Shown piece by piece: positions 37,501 to 47,465 of a DNA stretch of 64,000 nt (the first letter of the stretch is position 1; every line of letters starts with the position of its first letter). A model generated the notes under the pieces. That model was given only the letters and a program-made list of their open reading frames with translations. It had not been told where the DNA came from and searched no databases. The stretch covers positions 28,559,237 to 28,623,236 of the forward strand of contig OX388307.1 of assembly GCA_947579605.1 (NCBI GenBank), read 5' to 3'. This DNA is from Athripsodes cinereus. Taxonomy: Eukaryota > Arthropoda > Insecta > Trichoptera > Leptoceridae. The translations under genes were made by a program, and so were the position numbers.

Positions 37501-38441
37501 TACATAAAATGTGATGGTAATATTTGATTCATTCTGCTGGCAATGTACTCCACCGTCATGATTAATTTATTGCTAATGTGAGGATGTTAGGGGTGTATTT
37601 GGGTTGATACCAAGCCCAAATTCATTTATATTAATGGTGTAGTGGTTTCAAAAAATGTTTTGTTTTCAAAATTTATCAATTTCAATACAAGTGATGCGTA
37701 CAGACACCAATTTAAAGAGGAATGCCTAAAAAACACTTTCAAAGTACAAAATATAGTGTCATACAAGTTCATTACAAAAAATCATAAAAATATTTATTAT
37801 ATAAGTAATACAATGCACAGAGGGAAAGCTTATCGCTGGATAGCGATATCTTCCAGTGTTATTAGTAATGAGAATTTTTATTTAATGCGTATTCTAACAC
37901 TATTTAGTATTGGCAGTTAGTAATGTCATGGAAATAGATTACTCAATTGGCACAAAAAATAACAACCTTGAGATGGTTGGTTGACTATTTAATGGTGCCA
38001 ATAATAACTACACAATATGAAATTCATCTTTTATGCTTTATACATTGAATAGCTGTTGTGGAGTCCCCGAAAAAAATAGAACTCTTATTCTAACAGAGTC
38101 TCGACGCTTATGAATCAACTCAAGACTTGGTTAAGAGTACTCTTTAAACCTAGGTATATGTCGAGTACTCCTTAATGAAGTTTACATATGTATGTGTATC
38201 ATATACAACATACCTACCTAGTTAATACCTATTCAGATAGGTTGACTATCAGTGAGTGTGATCAATTGGAATAATTAATCTAGAGTGGTTCAAAATATGA
38301 TTGACATCTTTCTACGCTTCTAGTCAGTAAAATCCAGTTCCCGACATCCAATTGTGTAAAAAAAATCATAACATAAAAGCTTATATATTCTTTACAGGTT
38401 CTGGAGAAGAGGAGGGATTGACATCTTTGGCGACAGAATGA
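22561..38441 (+). CDS. SLC26A11-like sodium-independent sulfate/anion transporter, complete, 14 exons
   Basis: Seen: exons 22561-22600, 27133-27285, 28491-28561, 28905-29100, 29668-29772, 30123-30238, 30709-30883, 31654-31818, 33476-33637, 35276-35416, 35921-36066, 36196-36375, 37287-37440, 38398-38441. They join in frame (1848 nt, 615 residues plus TGA) and every intron is GT-AG. Residues about 60-470 form the SulP membrane domain, with the run LTAIPQGIAYAGVAG, then QYGLYSGFMG, then IGPTA, and ending at MIMASAARP. Residues about 491-600 form the cytoplasmic STAS domain, including DGCNVKQMD. Family knowledge: SLC26A11 proteins are about 600 residues and exchange sulfate, chloride or related anions at plasma or lysosomal membranes; the exact substrate here is inferred. 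The start is the first of two adjacent ATGs in a short exon; an upstream non-coding exon is possible. Introns 1, 8 and 9 are swollen by mobile elements. A paralogue begins at 59636. Confidence 0.95.
22697..22795 (-). mobile_element. relic of the same hammerhead-like family, intron 1 of gene 1
   Basis: AAACACTGTTTCATTTTCAC then CTCGAACGTTTTGTCC and GACATTTTCAAGAGGACC. This is the same order of blocks as 8725-8815. Too decayed to fold as a ribozyme. Confidence 0.4.
23376..23583. mobile_element. foldback MITE in intron 1 of gene 1
   Basis: GACAGCTGGATGCGAA at the left is matched by its complement at 23567-23582; inner arms share TCATCAATC, GATTTTTGC-type and CGACAATTCGGAG blocks in inverted order. 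A 65-codon frame runs through the left arm but is explained by the element, not by a gene. Confidence 0.65.
24231..24445 (+). mobile_element. CTTCTT-headed repeat in intron 1 of gene 1
   Basis: Starts CTTCTTCTTATGGAGCCCTT and is GC-rich relative to the flanks. Same type of head as 20256. Family otherwise unrecognised. Confidence 0.45.
26510..26760 (-). mobile_element. decayed copy of the LRWFGHVERM LINE family
   Basis: Reverse-complement shares GGACGCCCACGCT and CTCACGCCATATCCCAAAGA type runs with 9400-9720 and 59200. Several frame breaks. In intron 1 of transporter gene 1. Confidence 0.6.
27361..27500 (+). mobile_element. fragment of the LRWFGHVERM LINE family, sense orientation
   Basis: Translates as RKRGCPRMKWQENTNQILRN, then a stop and decayed continuation, parallel to RRGRPRIKWQDHLNQIL at 9400-9720. 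Ends in a GATGATGAT run. In intron 2 of gene 1. Confidence 0.6.
27601..28140. mobile_element. element with TTTCTCGAGAAA-rich ends
   Basis: Both ends are packed with GAGAAATTTCTC-type palindromes (27610-27700 and 28055-28135), and the outermost bases read TAGTGATGT and, reverse-complemented, TAGTGTTGT. The plan resembles the CCCGGG MITEs with a different core word. No target duplication found. In intron 2 of gene 1. Confidence 0.5.
29133..29192 (+). mobile_element. SINE-like family 3' end with TAG tail, intron 4 of gene 1
   Basis: CTGGCTACCCCACTTGTGGG then ATATGCCGTGATGGTATAG followed by three TATAG repeats. It shows the tail type clearly. Confidence 0.65.
29836..30045 (-). mobile_element. 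SINE-like family copy, reverse, intron 5 of gene 1
   Basis: TCACCATATCTCACAGTGGG, GGGTAGACTGCATGTAATAA, then GACGCTCGAAAACTCACAAA. The middle is diverged. Confidence 0.55.
31255..31395 (-). mobile_element. LINE 3' end in intron 7 of transporter gene 1
   Basis: TTTTATTTTATT tail, CAATGTACAGAGGGCGAGTT, GCGATGTCTTCCAACTAACC. A shorter relative is at 37800-37860 in intron 13. Confidence 0.65.
31955..32667 (-). mobile_element. 5'-truncated LINE copy in intron 8 of transporter gene 1
   Basis: Reverse-strand copy of 11765-12470, very similar to it. It is flanked by the 15-bp duplication TATATAGAAGTATTA (31940-31954 and 32668-32682) and has an (AAT)n tail at its 3' end. Relative to the other copy it has two extra bases in the CTAACCT(AG)AAGT region, which shifts the frame and splits the RNase H/knuckle frame near 32325. 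Antisense to the host gene. Confidence 0.88.
32791..32829 (-). ncRNA. hammerhead-ribozyme-like motif, antisense copy
   Basis: On the reverse strand: CTGACGA, stem II AGAGC-GGAA-GCTTT with one wobble pair, GAAA, GCCGGC, UC. It differs from the sense copy in a handful of bases that mostly keep the pairing. Confidence 0.4.
32875..32913 (+). ncRNA. hammerhead-ribozyme-like motif, sense
   Basis: CTGAAGA at 32876-32882 fits the CUGANGA core. Then GAGAG-TGGAAG-CTCTT can form stem II, and GAAA is at 32900-32903. Next comes GCCGGC as a self-complementary short stem III, then UC at 32910-32911, the expected cleavage site. Stem I partner sequence is short and uncertain. Candidate only; cleavage is not shown. 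Confidence 0.45.
33162..33255 (+). mobile_element. SINE-like family 3' half, intron 8 of gene 1
   Basis: TTTTTATTGGCAAGAAGAGG, TTAGTCTGCTGGCTTACTCA, GATATGCTTTGATGGTATAG. Confidence 0.6.
33722..35069. repeat. 98-bp tandem array with palindromic units, split by a LINE
   Basis: Period 98 bp, measured from successive GATAATGTCAAGATATC starts at 33820, 33918 and 34016 and continuing to 34506. About nine units lie before the LINE at 34586, and the remainder of that unit plus part of another lie after it (35013-35069). Units are almost identical; the last two share the variant GTCAATCTATCTTGAC. Each holds a 28-bp perfect palindrome from GATAATGTCAAGAT to its complement. Both array ends carry hammerhead-like arms in opposite orientation (33717-33755 minus, 35032-35069 plus). 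Confidence 0.9.
34586..35012 (-). mobile_element. LINE 3' fragment inserted into the 98-bp tandem array
   Basis: Begins on the + strand with an 18-T run, the reverse-strand poly(A). Frame 34810-34995 (minus) has LLPKVWNPMPACLKQCESIE then FKKKVKGYIL, again a LINE C terminus. It interrupts the array between AAGAACATTATT and ATACAATCAGTT. In intron 9 of transporter gene 1, antisense. Confidence 0.75.
38190..38365 (+). mobile_element. copy of the CCACTCTAG foldback family next to the last acceptor of gene 1
   Basis: ACCTACCTAGTTAATACC, GATAGGTTGACTATC, CTAGAGTGGTTCAAAATATG, then CCCGACATCCAATTGTGT parallel to 19935-19955. It ends about 35 nt before exon 14. Confidence 0.6.
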
Positions 38442-38813
38442 AATTGTGGATCTCAAATTCAATATAAAGGCAAACGCTATATCTGACAGATTCTGAGTGA
38501 TAATGTTGTAAGGCAACTGTGAATCTGTCTCAAACACAATGTCAATTATACAATTTTCATTAATTCATATATTTAGAAAATGTCCCTGAAAAAAAATTGT
38601 GATAAATGTGCTTTGCTAATGAGCATTTATGATAATGTTACTACGCCCATATTTATTTTAATAGAATATTATTATATTTTGCTTCTGAGAATTAAATGTA
38701 TTAATATTGTCAGAAAAAAGCTTAAATCATGTAATTATTAATGAAACAAACTTAAATGTTTGTAAATATAAATTATTATGTTTATTAATATATTTCTAGC
38801 TATTTATTCTGTG

Positions 38814-38819
38814 AATAAA
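38814..38819 (+). terminator. candidate poly(A) signal of transporter gene 1
   Basis: AATAAA 373 nt after the stop codon of the SLC26A11-like gene, in AT-rich 3' sequence. It is one of two plausible signals; the other is at 38935. Position only; no transcript evidence. Confidence 0.4.
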
Positions 38820-38934
38820 TAAATTCATAATATGTACTGCAATTAACATCATTCAAAATTACACAGTTTTGTTTTAGTGTTACTTGTGAAAATATTTTAA
38901 TGTCATAAACAGTTTTGTAAAGTGAAATATTTGT

Positions 38935-38940
38935 AATAAA
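38935..38940 (+). terminator. alternative poly(A) signal of transporter gene 1
   Basis: A second AATAAA about 0.5 kb after the stop codon, followed by T-rich sequence. It could end a longer 3' UTR than the signal at 38814. Confidence 0.4.
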
Positions 38941-38951
38941 AACGTTTAAAT

Positions 38952-40428
38952 TTTTACATGAATTTGATAATAATTTTGATTACATTTGTTGATCTGTGGA
39001 CTTTAAAACAGTTTTTTTGCATCCCCTGTAAAATTTGGTTTGGAGCACATAAGAGGTTTCATAGAACCAACGACGATATGTTATTTCATCATTAGATGTG
39101 GCTCCACGAAATAAATAATTTGATACTTTAGGAAAAATTGGTACTTAGAAGGTTTTATGAAATTACCAACATTATACCCACATTATATTTTTTTTTCTTG
39201 TATTTAAATTAATGTATATGTGAATGAAATGCATAATTATAGCTATTTATTATTGTCTATCTTGTAATGTTTGTTATATTCAGTATTACTTTGTATAGTA
39301 TGTATTAGACTTTGTGAAACTGTGATAATAAATAATTTAGTACTTATAATAATATGTTGTAATATAAGTTCATAATAAAATATAATAGCCAATTCACAAT
39401 CATATTGACTAACTATACTAACTAATAATTCTAAACTAATATTAGTAAGTTAATTAATCAAAATAAGCATTCACAAATCACTCAGAATTGGGTGGAATGC
39501 CTAAATAATAATAAAAAAAAAAAAAAATCAGCTATGAACTATGCGCAACTGTACATCAGATCCCTTCAAGGACACGACTTATATAAGTCAGTGGTGCCGC
39601 AATTAAAAAAATAATATTTTTTTCACATTCCGATTTTCATTTCTGGCAACATTTAATAGTTGTCAAACGTGTTATGACCAACTATTCATATAAATATGTT
39701 TTATGTGGTACAGAGAAGATGATCTGTATTGTCATACTTATTGACTTCTTTGTAGCATGAAAGACGCTGTAATTATATACATAAATAGAATATAAAAGAC
39801 ATGAGATAGCTCTTTATGCACTTTTTAGCTGTGTGCACATGTTATGTTAGCAAATTTTTCGTTCTAAATTAATTACTAATATTATTCTTTTGATCTTCAA
39901 ATGACAATGTCAATTCATATGTTGAAATGTGTACATCTTAATTGTGTTCAACAATTTTATAATAATTTAAGATTGAGTTTAAATGTATGATTGTTTTCAC
40001 ATTACGTAAACATTAGTTAAATAAAATTTGTGACACGTGTCACATTATATACTGCAATTCTGAAATATTTGCTAGCAAATTACAAGGAATAATTAATACA
40101 GTTCAATTTCCATACATAAAGCACTGATTATATTTCAAAATGAAGTATTTAAGGAATTATCCATAGGGGTAGGGCTTAGTACCTAATGAATTTAGTAGTC
40201 GTTTGGACAAAATTTTGAAGAATGTCTAACCATACATGTCATCCTCAAACGCATTTTATCTATCATTGTGTTTTGAAGTAAGCATAATTGAGGGGTTCAA
40301 GTGCAAAGGCATGTTGATCCTTGAACATTAAACTGAGAAGTCAGCGCATTTATATTTCTATTCCAAGCGTTTTTGTTTTTTTTTTCTTAATTGATTTACT
40401 CAAGGATTGAACCGGATTTAATTGAATA
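38952..40428. other. 3' flank of transporter gene 1, no gene recognised
   Basis: AT-rich sequence after the candidate poly(A) signals; no repeat family identified except A-rich runs near 39510. Confidence 0.55.
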
Positions 40429-40660
40429 GTATAGCTCAGAGGTTCCCAAACTTTTTTTTCTCATAGACCACTTTTAAAAATTTTCTGGTACTGGTGGACC
40501 CCCTGTATTTCTACCCCCCCCCCCCCCCCGTCGTTAAATTTTCGAAATGGTATAATTATTTGAAAAATTTCAAAAACTCCTTGGTTTTCTTACAGAATAT
40601 TTTCTCACATTACCTTTTTCTACAATGTAACGGGTATTTGTACCGACTATTGTTTATGTC

Positions 40661-41539
40661 TAGAGGGTATCTTTTCCCGGATTATTTTTGTTCCCGGGAA
40701 ACGGGAAATTTTAAAATGAATTTCCCGGGATTCCCGGGAATCCCGGGAAATTCATTATTATATTTATAAATATTCAATTTTCAACAAATTTGGTATAAAA
40801 ACTCTCATAACTTGTTGACCCTTGCAAACATTTTGATTTGATAAAAAAAAAATCAAATTTTTGTTACCAATATAAGTAATTTGCTTAAAAAAAACTAAAT
40901 AGCTGACTGACGAGATTTAATTAGGTACTCTATGTTATATCAAAATAAAAATTGTTTACAAAATATATAAACTTTTAATTTTTGATCATCCTATCAAGCA
41001 AAAAAATGTTATGGATTTTGGCAAAGCTTTTTAAAGATTTTTGACTTTAAAAAATGAGAAATTTCGACAAAAAAAGATTTTTTATATCGGTTAATATCCA
41101 TGAATAAAACAAAAAAATGACAGTTGCCTGCACTAATATTTTTAAGAACTATCTAACTTTTCGAAATATGTAAAAAAAAACATGAAAAATTGTAGGATTC
41201 TTATACAGATTGTCGGCCAAACACACCTCCGATTTCGAATTATATTTAGAATAATTATGCTTCTTTCAAACGAATACATTGAAGCTATAATTAAGTTTTT
41301 TTTTTTAAAGTATAACACTTATATTGGTAATTAATATTATTTTTCATATTTTCATATCAAAATATTCGTCAGCTTCTACAAGTTTATCACGACTATTACA
41401 GTTAACTAAACAAAGATTTCGGTATCGGTATGGCAATCTGCATGACTAATAATTTGTATTTTTCCCGGGAAACGGGAAATAAAAATTAGAGGGTTTTCCC
41501 GGGAATTCCCGGGCGGGAATTCCCGGGAGTAACCCTCTA
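40661..41539. mobile_element. CCCGGG-ended MITE, copy 2
   Basis: Starts TAGAGGGTATCTTTTCCCGG and ends in GAGTAACCCTCTA, with several CCCGGG palindromes next to both ends. The 8-bp duplication TTTATGTC flanks it (40653-40660 and 41540-41547). The sequence is nearly identical to 15669-16553 over its whole length; the main differences are a few indels, including a short duplication of the CCCGGG block at the right end. No coding capacity. Confidence 0.85.
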
Positions 41540-41584
41540 TTTATGTCAATATCTGGTGCTTTTACCGACTATCCATATTTTTTT

Positions 41585-41765
41585 TTTTTTTTATATAAAA
41601 GATATATCTGGGTTTTGTTATAAACCCAAATACAACCTTATACACCTTTCACAGTAAGCTAAAAGCTTGTGTCGTGAAAGGGGAGTTTGCCGGCACCTGG
41701 GATCGAACCCCGGACCTCATGTTCATAAGGCCGAGACTCTACCTCCAGGCTATCGACGAACTCAA
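41585..41765 (-). mobile_element. tRNA-derived SINE nested in a hAT-like element
   Basis: On the reverse strand it reads GATAGCCTGGAGGTAGAG, then GGTTCGATCCC, then CAAGCTTTTAGCTTACTG, matching the copy at 59898. A T-run at its left edge is the reverse-strand tail. It lies within the hAT-like element 40437-41898. Confidence 0.7.
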
Positions 41766-42509
41766 TACTTTAGCTATGGATTCGTGGACCCCCTTTTACA
41801 ACTCGTGGACCCCCATTTTTTAGTCACGCCATCGTGGACCCCTGTCGAGTCTCTTGTGGACCACTGGGGGTCCACCTGGACCACTTTGGGAATCACTGGT
41901 ATAGCTAGTGAAACTGCAAACGTTTATGTACAAACAGTTATATACTGAAAAATTATCAATGTGGCTTTGCATGTGAACCCCTCAATTAAATTATTTAAGA
42001 CATTTTACAAACCTTTACCCATAACATAGATATACTGATTTAAGTAAGAATTGGCATATTATTCATGGAGATACTGTACATATCTCAGAAACTGCAATAG
42101 TTTGTATAAAGCTTTTGTATGATATCACAAAATATTATAAATAAGTGTAACCACAATTATTTTATTTAACACAATTATTATAATAAGTTGATATTAGTTA
42201 AATGTGTATACCTATTACATTAATAAAATACATTATTTATTGATAATTTTTGTATTCTTATTTTGACACAACAATCATCATAGAATAGTTTTTGGTCGAT
42301 TTGTACAAGAATTTGGTGCTTCTCGGTGGAAGTAATTGTTTTTTATACTCGTACAACCTTACTCACAAATAAGGAATAACTATTATACTTGACTAAGTGA
42401 AGACATCTTTCTCACGGAGATGGTCTCCCTGACTAGAACTGTTCCTTCAAAATGTCAATTTATATTCCATTTGCGTAAATGACTAAATAAGAATTTTTGG
42501 CTTTTACCC

Positions 42510-42775
42510 CTTGAATTTCCTGGTAATGAATAGATCTTCCACTCTTATTTGTAAGTTTTCGAGTGTATACTGTTAAAGGCAGTACTGTGTTTGTTAAACC
42601 TCGCGTAAGAGACAATTCAGCGATAAGGCATGCTAGCCAATCTGAATGTCTTATTTTTTATTGGCATGGAGATACAAACAATCGCATCATTTATTACTTG
42701 TAGTTAGTCCGCTGGCTACCCCTCTTGTGGGATATGCCGTGATGGTATAGTAGTAGTAGTAGTAGTAATAATAGT
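42510..42775 (+). mobile_element. SINE-like family, full copy with (TAG)n tail
   Basis: TAAGTTTTCGAGTGTATACT, CAGCGATAAGGCATGC, GAATGTCTTATTTTTTATTG, CCGCTGGCTACCCCTCTTGT, GATATGCCGTGATGGTATAG, then TAG repeats. Another 3' end lies at 43120-43180. Confidence 0.7.
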
Positions 42776-43611
42776 ACATACTTTTGGTATGATATTGAAT
42801 AGATGAACTACAGAAAAATTATTCAGGGAGGTTTTTCATCTACTTTAGACAGGTCTAGTTAACCTAACCTAAATGTGCATTCTCTTTGTGATTATGAAAA
42901 GTTAAATATTTTTTACAGCTGTATATCAATTTCCCTGTTAATACATAAGGTTCATAATATACCCTTTGTCATTCAATTCATATTTACTTGTTTATTTCAC
43001 ACCTTGTTTTGTGTCTATGAAAGGTACGATAAAATTGGTATAAAACAAACATGCAAATGAATGACAATGGTAAACAAATTGATTGATACATCTATTGGAT
43101 ATTCTACTAGGTATATAAAACATCAAGCAGTTAGTCCACACAAGTTACCCCACTTGTAGAATATGCTGTGACGGTATAGTAAAATAAGCAACGCTCTACA
43201 ACAATTCACCCACAGGAAGTGTAAGATCTATTTCCCGTATCCGACACGACGTCTTCCTTCCTGCTTCCACGAGCCTAGAGTAAAATGTAGGTAATAATAA
43301 TATAATCACGTAGATACTTCCTGTCATAACGCCTCGCCGGCCGTACAATCAATCGGGTGACACAATTCTTACCAATGAATTATTATGTAAACAATTTAAC
43401 ACAATTGCAGCATTAAAAACTCAATGTCAATCGTTCTGATGTAACAGCTACATAGCTACTTTTTTGCGGATAAGTTTGTATAATATAGAACCAAGGTTCT
43501 ACCTATATGGCTAATATTCTTTAAAGTTGTAATATGCGGCAATGTATTGGTCTCCTACTTTTTTCGTACTGTTTTCGGGTATCCTGTAAAGGGCAGGTAT
43601 TCGTATTACAG

Positions 43612-43984
43612 CAGGGGTTCCCTAACTTATTTGGGCCGCGCCCCCTTTCCTACCATAACACATTTCCGCGCCCCCCCCCGCATTTTTTTAGGTTTATCGG
43701 GTCAGAAAAAACTGTTATAACAAATTAAGCATTTTTATTGCTTATTAAAGTTACACAAAAATCAATAATTATACAAAATTAATTTAATAATACCTACTTA
43801 TTGGAATGTGATGGATGTGCTTGCATCGATTTGACAAGGTTTCCGATTCTCGGCTTTACCACAGAAATTGCGAGACTAGAACAGTACCTACCTACGAACG
43901 TTGTTTAGGTGTGTGAGTAGCCCATTTTATCTCTAAATAAGGTCCACTACAGTTGGCCCGCGCCCCCCACTTTGAAAACCGCCG
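43612..43984. mobile_element. short hAT-like MITE
   Basis: Starts CAGGGGTTCCCTAACTTATT and ends in a GC-rich stretch CACTTTGAAAACCGCCG, with the exact 8-bp duplication TATTACAG (43604-43611, 43985-43992). It interrupts a copy of the abundant SINE-like family: the text before and after it reads continuously as that family's body. Cytosine-rich subterminal blocks on both sides. Confidence 0.75.
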
Positions 43985-43999
43985 TATTACAGCATTAGT

Positions 44000-44716
44000 A
44001 AGATTTGTCTTCTTTATAAGGTTTTATTTGATCCCAACACTCCATTGTATCTAAAGGAAAGGTTTGAGTTTTTACACTCTCATGGACTTCCACTACGATC
44101 GGCCTCCAATAATCTTCTAGTGATCCCATCCCATCATTCGAGCTATTACACCGATTCTTTCTCAGTTCATGGTGCTAGGTTGTGGAACCAGTTGCCGCAA
44201 AGAATTCGCACTTGCACTTCTTTTTATACTTTCAAGAAGGAGGTGAATGGTCGCTAGTCTTCTGTTGCGTTTACATGCATAAAAATTATCAGGGTTTTCA
44301 AGATATTTTTTTTTTCGTGTACCCAAACACGATGAGCAGTCCTAACCCATCCCTTCCTCTCTATCCCATCCCTCCCTACTCAACATCTATGTCGAGTCGC
44401 TTATCCGATGTTGTTCCTTTTGTTTGTATTTTTAAGTGGCTTATTCTGTGTAAATTTATTTTGGTATACCTACCTATGTATTTATTTATTTATCTATATA
44501 TCTTTAAATATTTTATTTTGTTTTATTTATTTATATATTATTATTGTTTTATTTATTGTTTTTTTTTGTTAAATGGGTTAGTTGGAAGATATTGCGCTTC
44601 AGCGATAAACTCGCCCATTGCGCAAAATTATGTATTGAGTGGTAATGTTTTTTTTAAATTATTCTTTGTATACAAATTTTGTGCAATAAAGATTTTTATT
44701 ATTATTATTATTATTA
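44000..44716 (+). mobile_element. 5'-truncated LINE with C-terminal frame, 3' UTR and (ATT)n tail
   Basis: Frame 44045-44257 carries SFSVHGARLWNQLPQRIR then FYTFKKEV, the C terminus common to CR1/L2/Daphne-like LINE polyproteins. It is followed by a 3' UTR containing GGGTTAGTTGGAAGATATTG and CGATAAACTCGCCC, then GCAATAAAGATTTTT and an (ATT)n tail. This copy shows that the many short GTTGGAAGA/CGATAAACTCGCCC repeats here are LINE 3' ends. Confidence 0.75.
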
Positions 44717-45844
44717 TTATATGTGACATCTTTAATTCGTCGATGAGGTTTGCTACCCATCCTGCATGTCTAGGGTAGAAACAAACATCCTCTTCCTCCA
44801 GAGAGATTTTTTGCAAATTGTCCATCTGTTTCCTCAATACTCCCTATACTCGAATGCTGTCAAAAGTGAATCGGTGAAATAGCGCTTTTTTTGGTCAATT
44901 ATCATTGGACACAATTATTTTATTTTCCCAGCCAGAGTATTTCCTGACATTGCACAAGATTAAATCGGTATATTAGATAGTTAAACGACCACTGTTAACT
45001 ACGACCAATAAGAAATTGATTAAGTGGGCATCGAATCAATACAATTTGCTTTATAGTTGGACAAAATTCACTATTATTTTTGATAAAATTTTCAAGCTAA
45101 AATGATTAAGGGTCAGCCATACGGCATGATGGTAGGTGGACTCCTATAATTCTAAAATAGAGATCAAGGAAGGACCAGAGAAGTGTTTTATGTCCTTAAA
45201 AAGATTTCAAAAGATAATATATTGTTTTAGATTTTTAAGGAGCTGAAAAAAAACCTTTTTAATAACTTTCATCCTTGAAGTATGTAGGAGTAGGTCACAT
45301 AATTTATTACAATGCCGATAAGAATAATACATATTGGATAGGCATCTACGATTTTCACAGGAAGTGGCTTGTTTGTATTATAATTATTGCTATTGTCAAT
45401 ACCCAACAAATTATTTAATGAAGTTATTATATCAACCAGTTGCTTGGTCTATCTTATTTCATGATAAAACAATGTGTATATTTGATACCAGTGGTGTGAC
45501 TAAGCTTTTTATATTTTTCTTTTATTTCACATTGACAGCAAAAGAATGGTTATTTCATTATTCATTACTGCATAATTTATCATTTAAATGCAATTCTAGC
45601 AAAATAAAGACAATATTTTTGATTTTGTCTTTGTAATGATTATTATTAATATTTGTAATGACATCGCTATATCGTATCATCCAAAGTTGGATCCAAGAAA
45701 TTTAAAAAAGAAGTGTTAAAAGAGTCCGGAGAATTTTGCGACAGAGTGGTAGAAATTTAAGATGCCGTTTTATGGAATGTATATTTTTTATTCTTTAGAT
45801 TTTAAGTTACTTTTCAGGTGATAAATGGATAATCCTAGAAAAGT

Positions 45845-46035
45845 AGGGTTACCCTTGGCACGATCTAAACACGATCTTAATTTTGTCTTTATGGGCGAAA
45901 GGATTATAGTAAAAAATACCGCGCTACCGTTACCACGAGATTGGTACGTACCCACGTATTTTTGACTATTTCCACATCGCGCATAGTAGAATTAAGATTA
46001 AGATGGTACCTTTTTAGATTGTGTCAAAAGTAAAT
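45845..46035. mobile_element. relative of the palindromic MITE at 50491
   Basis: Begins AGGGTTACCCTTGGCACGAT and contains CTAAACACGATCTTAAT and central CGCGCTACCGTTACCACG, parallel to the other copy. The right arm has diverged. Boundaries approximate. Confidence 0.5.
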
Positions 46036-46679
46036 CTATAGGTGAACCTAGTTGGAAAATACTTAAATTTTGGTAAAATTTCTAAACATGTAAAAAAAAA
46101 CGTCATTGTAGACATGCCGTGCTTTTTTGCATGCTTGGAAAGTACAACACTGTAATCAATACATGATTGTATTTGATAATCAAATTACAATGATTACGAT
46201 CTAGTAGTGTTCTCGCAGGTATCGATTAGCATGTCACATGCATCCATACCAAGAACATGTGATGTCTTCTAGGTTTTTTCGTAATATGCTATGCTAATGA
46301 GATGCTCATGAAAAATTTGGATGATGCGGTGCAAAGAAAATAAAAAAACAATTGTCTTTAGTTTACGCCTGTAATGAAAATGGGTACAAGTTATAATAAT
46401 TTATGAAACTGCGAAATATGAGTTAAATCATCATAATTGAATCTTACTATGGGATGTTCATATAGTGCTTCTATATACTTTATAAGTAGGTATAGAAATC
46501 AGCACACAGATTATATTATTTAGGTTCGTATCTTTCTTCCTGCATTGTTAAAATTAGTATAAGACTGTAGACATCCCTCATCCTTGCATACATAAGATCA
46601 AATTCATTTCTTACGAATGAAGCTTATTACGAATTGTCTTCTATAAAACGTTTTAAAACGTGCAGGAGCAAAATAATAA

Positions 46680-46815
46680 GTACGTTGGTTTTGTTGGAAA
46701 AGATCGTGCCATTGCGATAGAATCATTTTTAATTAATATGAAAGTATTTTGTTATTTATTTAAAATTGTTTGAAATCATTGTATACTCTTAGTAAAGATT
46801 GAATAAATAAGCAAA
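46680..46815 (+). mobile_element. diverged LINE 3' end
   Basis: TTTGTTGGAAAAGATCGTGC, ATTGCGATAGAATC, AGTAAAGATTGAATAAATAA. Confidence 0.5.
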
Positions 46816-46990
46816 ATAAAAGAATACAGTTCTTACATATGAAGAATTCTTATCAATTTCTTTGATATTTCGGCGAAGAAACGTCAATAATATGTATTCT
46901 TAATTAGGACTGTATCTAATACCGCACCCACAGCAAATTTTCTGTGTAATAATTATGTTGTTTATAAGTTTTTCACGCCGAGGTATATTT

Positions 46991-47059
46991 TGTATCGATT
47001 CTCACGTGTTGAATGTTGACCTTTCGACGGTCAACATTCAACACGTGAGAATCGATACA
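46991..47059. repeat. perfect 31-bp inverted repeat
   Basis: 46991-47021 is the exact complement of 47029-47059 with a 7-nt loop TTTCGAC. Arms contain CACGTG. No gene next to it. Confidence 0.8.
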
Positions 47060-47389
47060 TATTATTTAATAATAATTGAATCTTTGCAACTATTGTAAAA
47101 ACAAACTTATATATTATACGTTCTTCCTCAAAGAAAACATAATTTATTAGACTCCCATCTCAGTTTAAATAGTTTTTTGAATTTAGACTCATACCCAATG
47201 TGTCTTAATTCAAAAGCAAACAATGTCGTCACCTCTTTGTTTCAGACTCTCAACTCGTGCTGAAAACTTTTCAGTAGGTACTATACTAAGTTGTCAGGAT
47301 ATACCTACTCAGGTATTTATTACCTTATAATATTTTTTGTTTATATTATTTTAAAACATCATGATTTGCATATTATATAGACGGAGAAT

Positions 47390-47465
47390 TAATCCCGTGG
47401 AGTTGTATCTAGGTTTCTGTCATTAACTCAAATACAACCTTATACACCTATCACAGTAATAAATA
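47390..47465 (-). mobile_element. tRNA-SINE body fragment
   Basis: Contains CAAATACAACCTTATACACC and CACAGTAA as in the body of the copy at 41585. The tRNA head is missing. Confidence 0.45.

Larger units (their letters stand above)
40437..41898. mobile_element. hAT-like element with nested MITE and SINE
   Basis: Termini CAGAGGTTCCCAAACTTTTT and, reverse-complemented, CAGTGATTCCCAAAGTGG. The flanking 8-bp duplication is GTATAGCT (40429-40436 and 41899-41906). Subterminal sequence on both sides repeats GTGGACCCC. A 16-C run lies near 40516. Nested inside are a CCCGGG MITE (40661-41539) and a tRNA-SINE (41585-41765). The segment 40530-40660 is shared with the element at 55697-57184. No transposase is seen. 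Confidence 0.8.

Noticed and set aside
43612..43984. GC-rich stretch that could be a CpG-like promoter island
   Set aside because: It is a hAT-like MITE with an exact 8-bp duplication.
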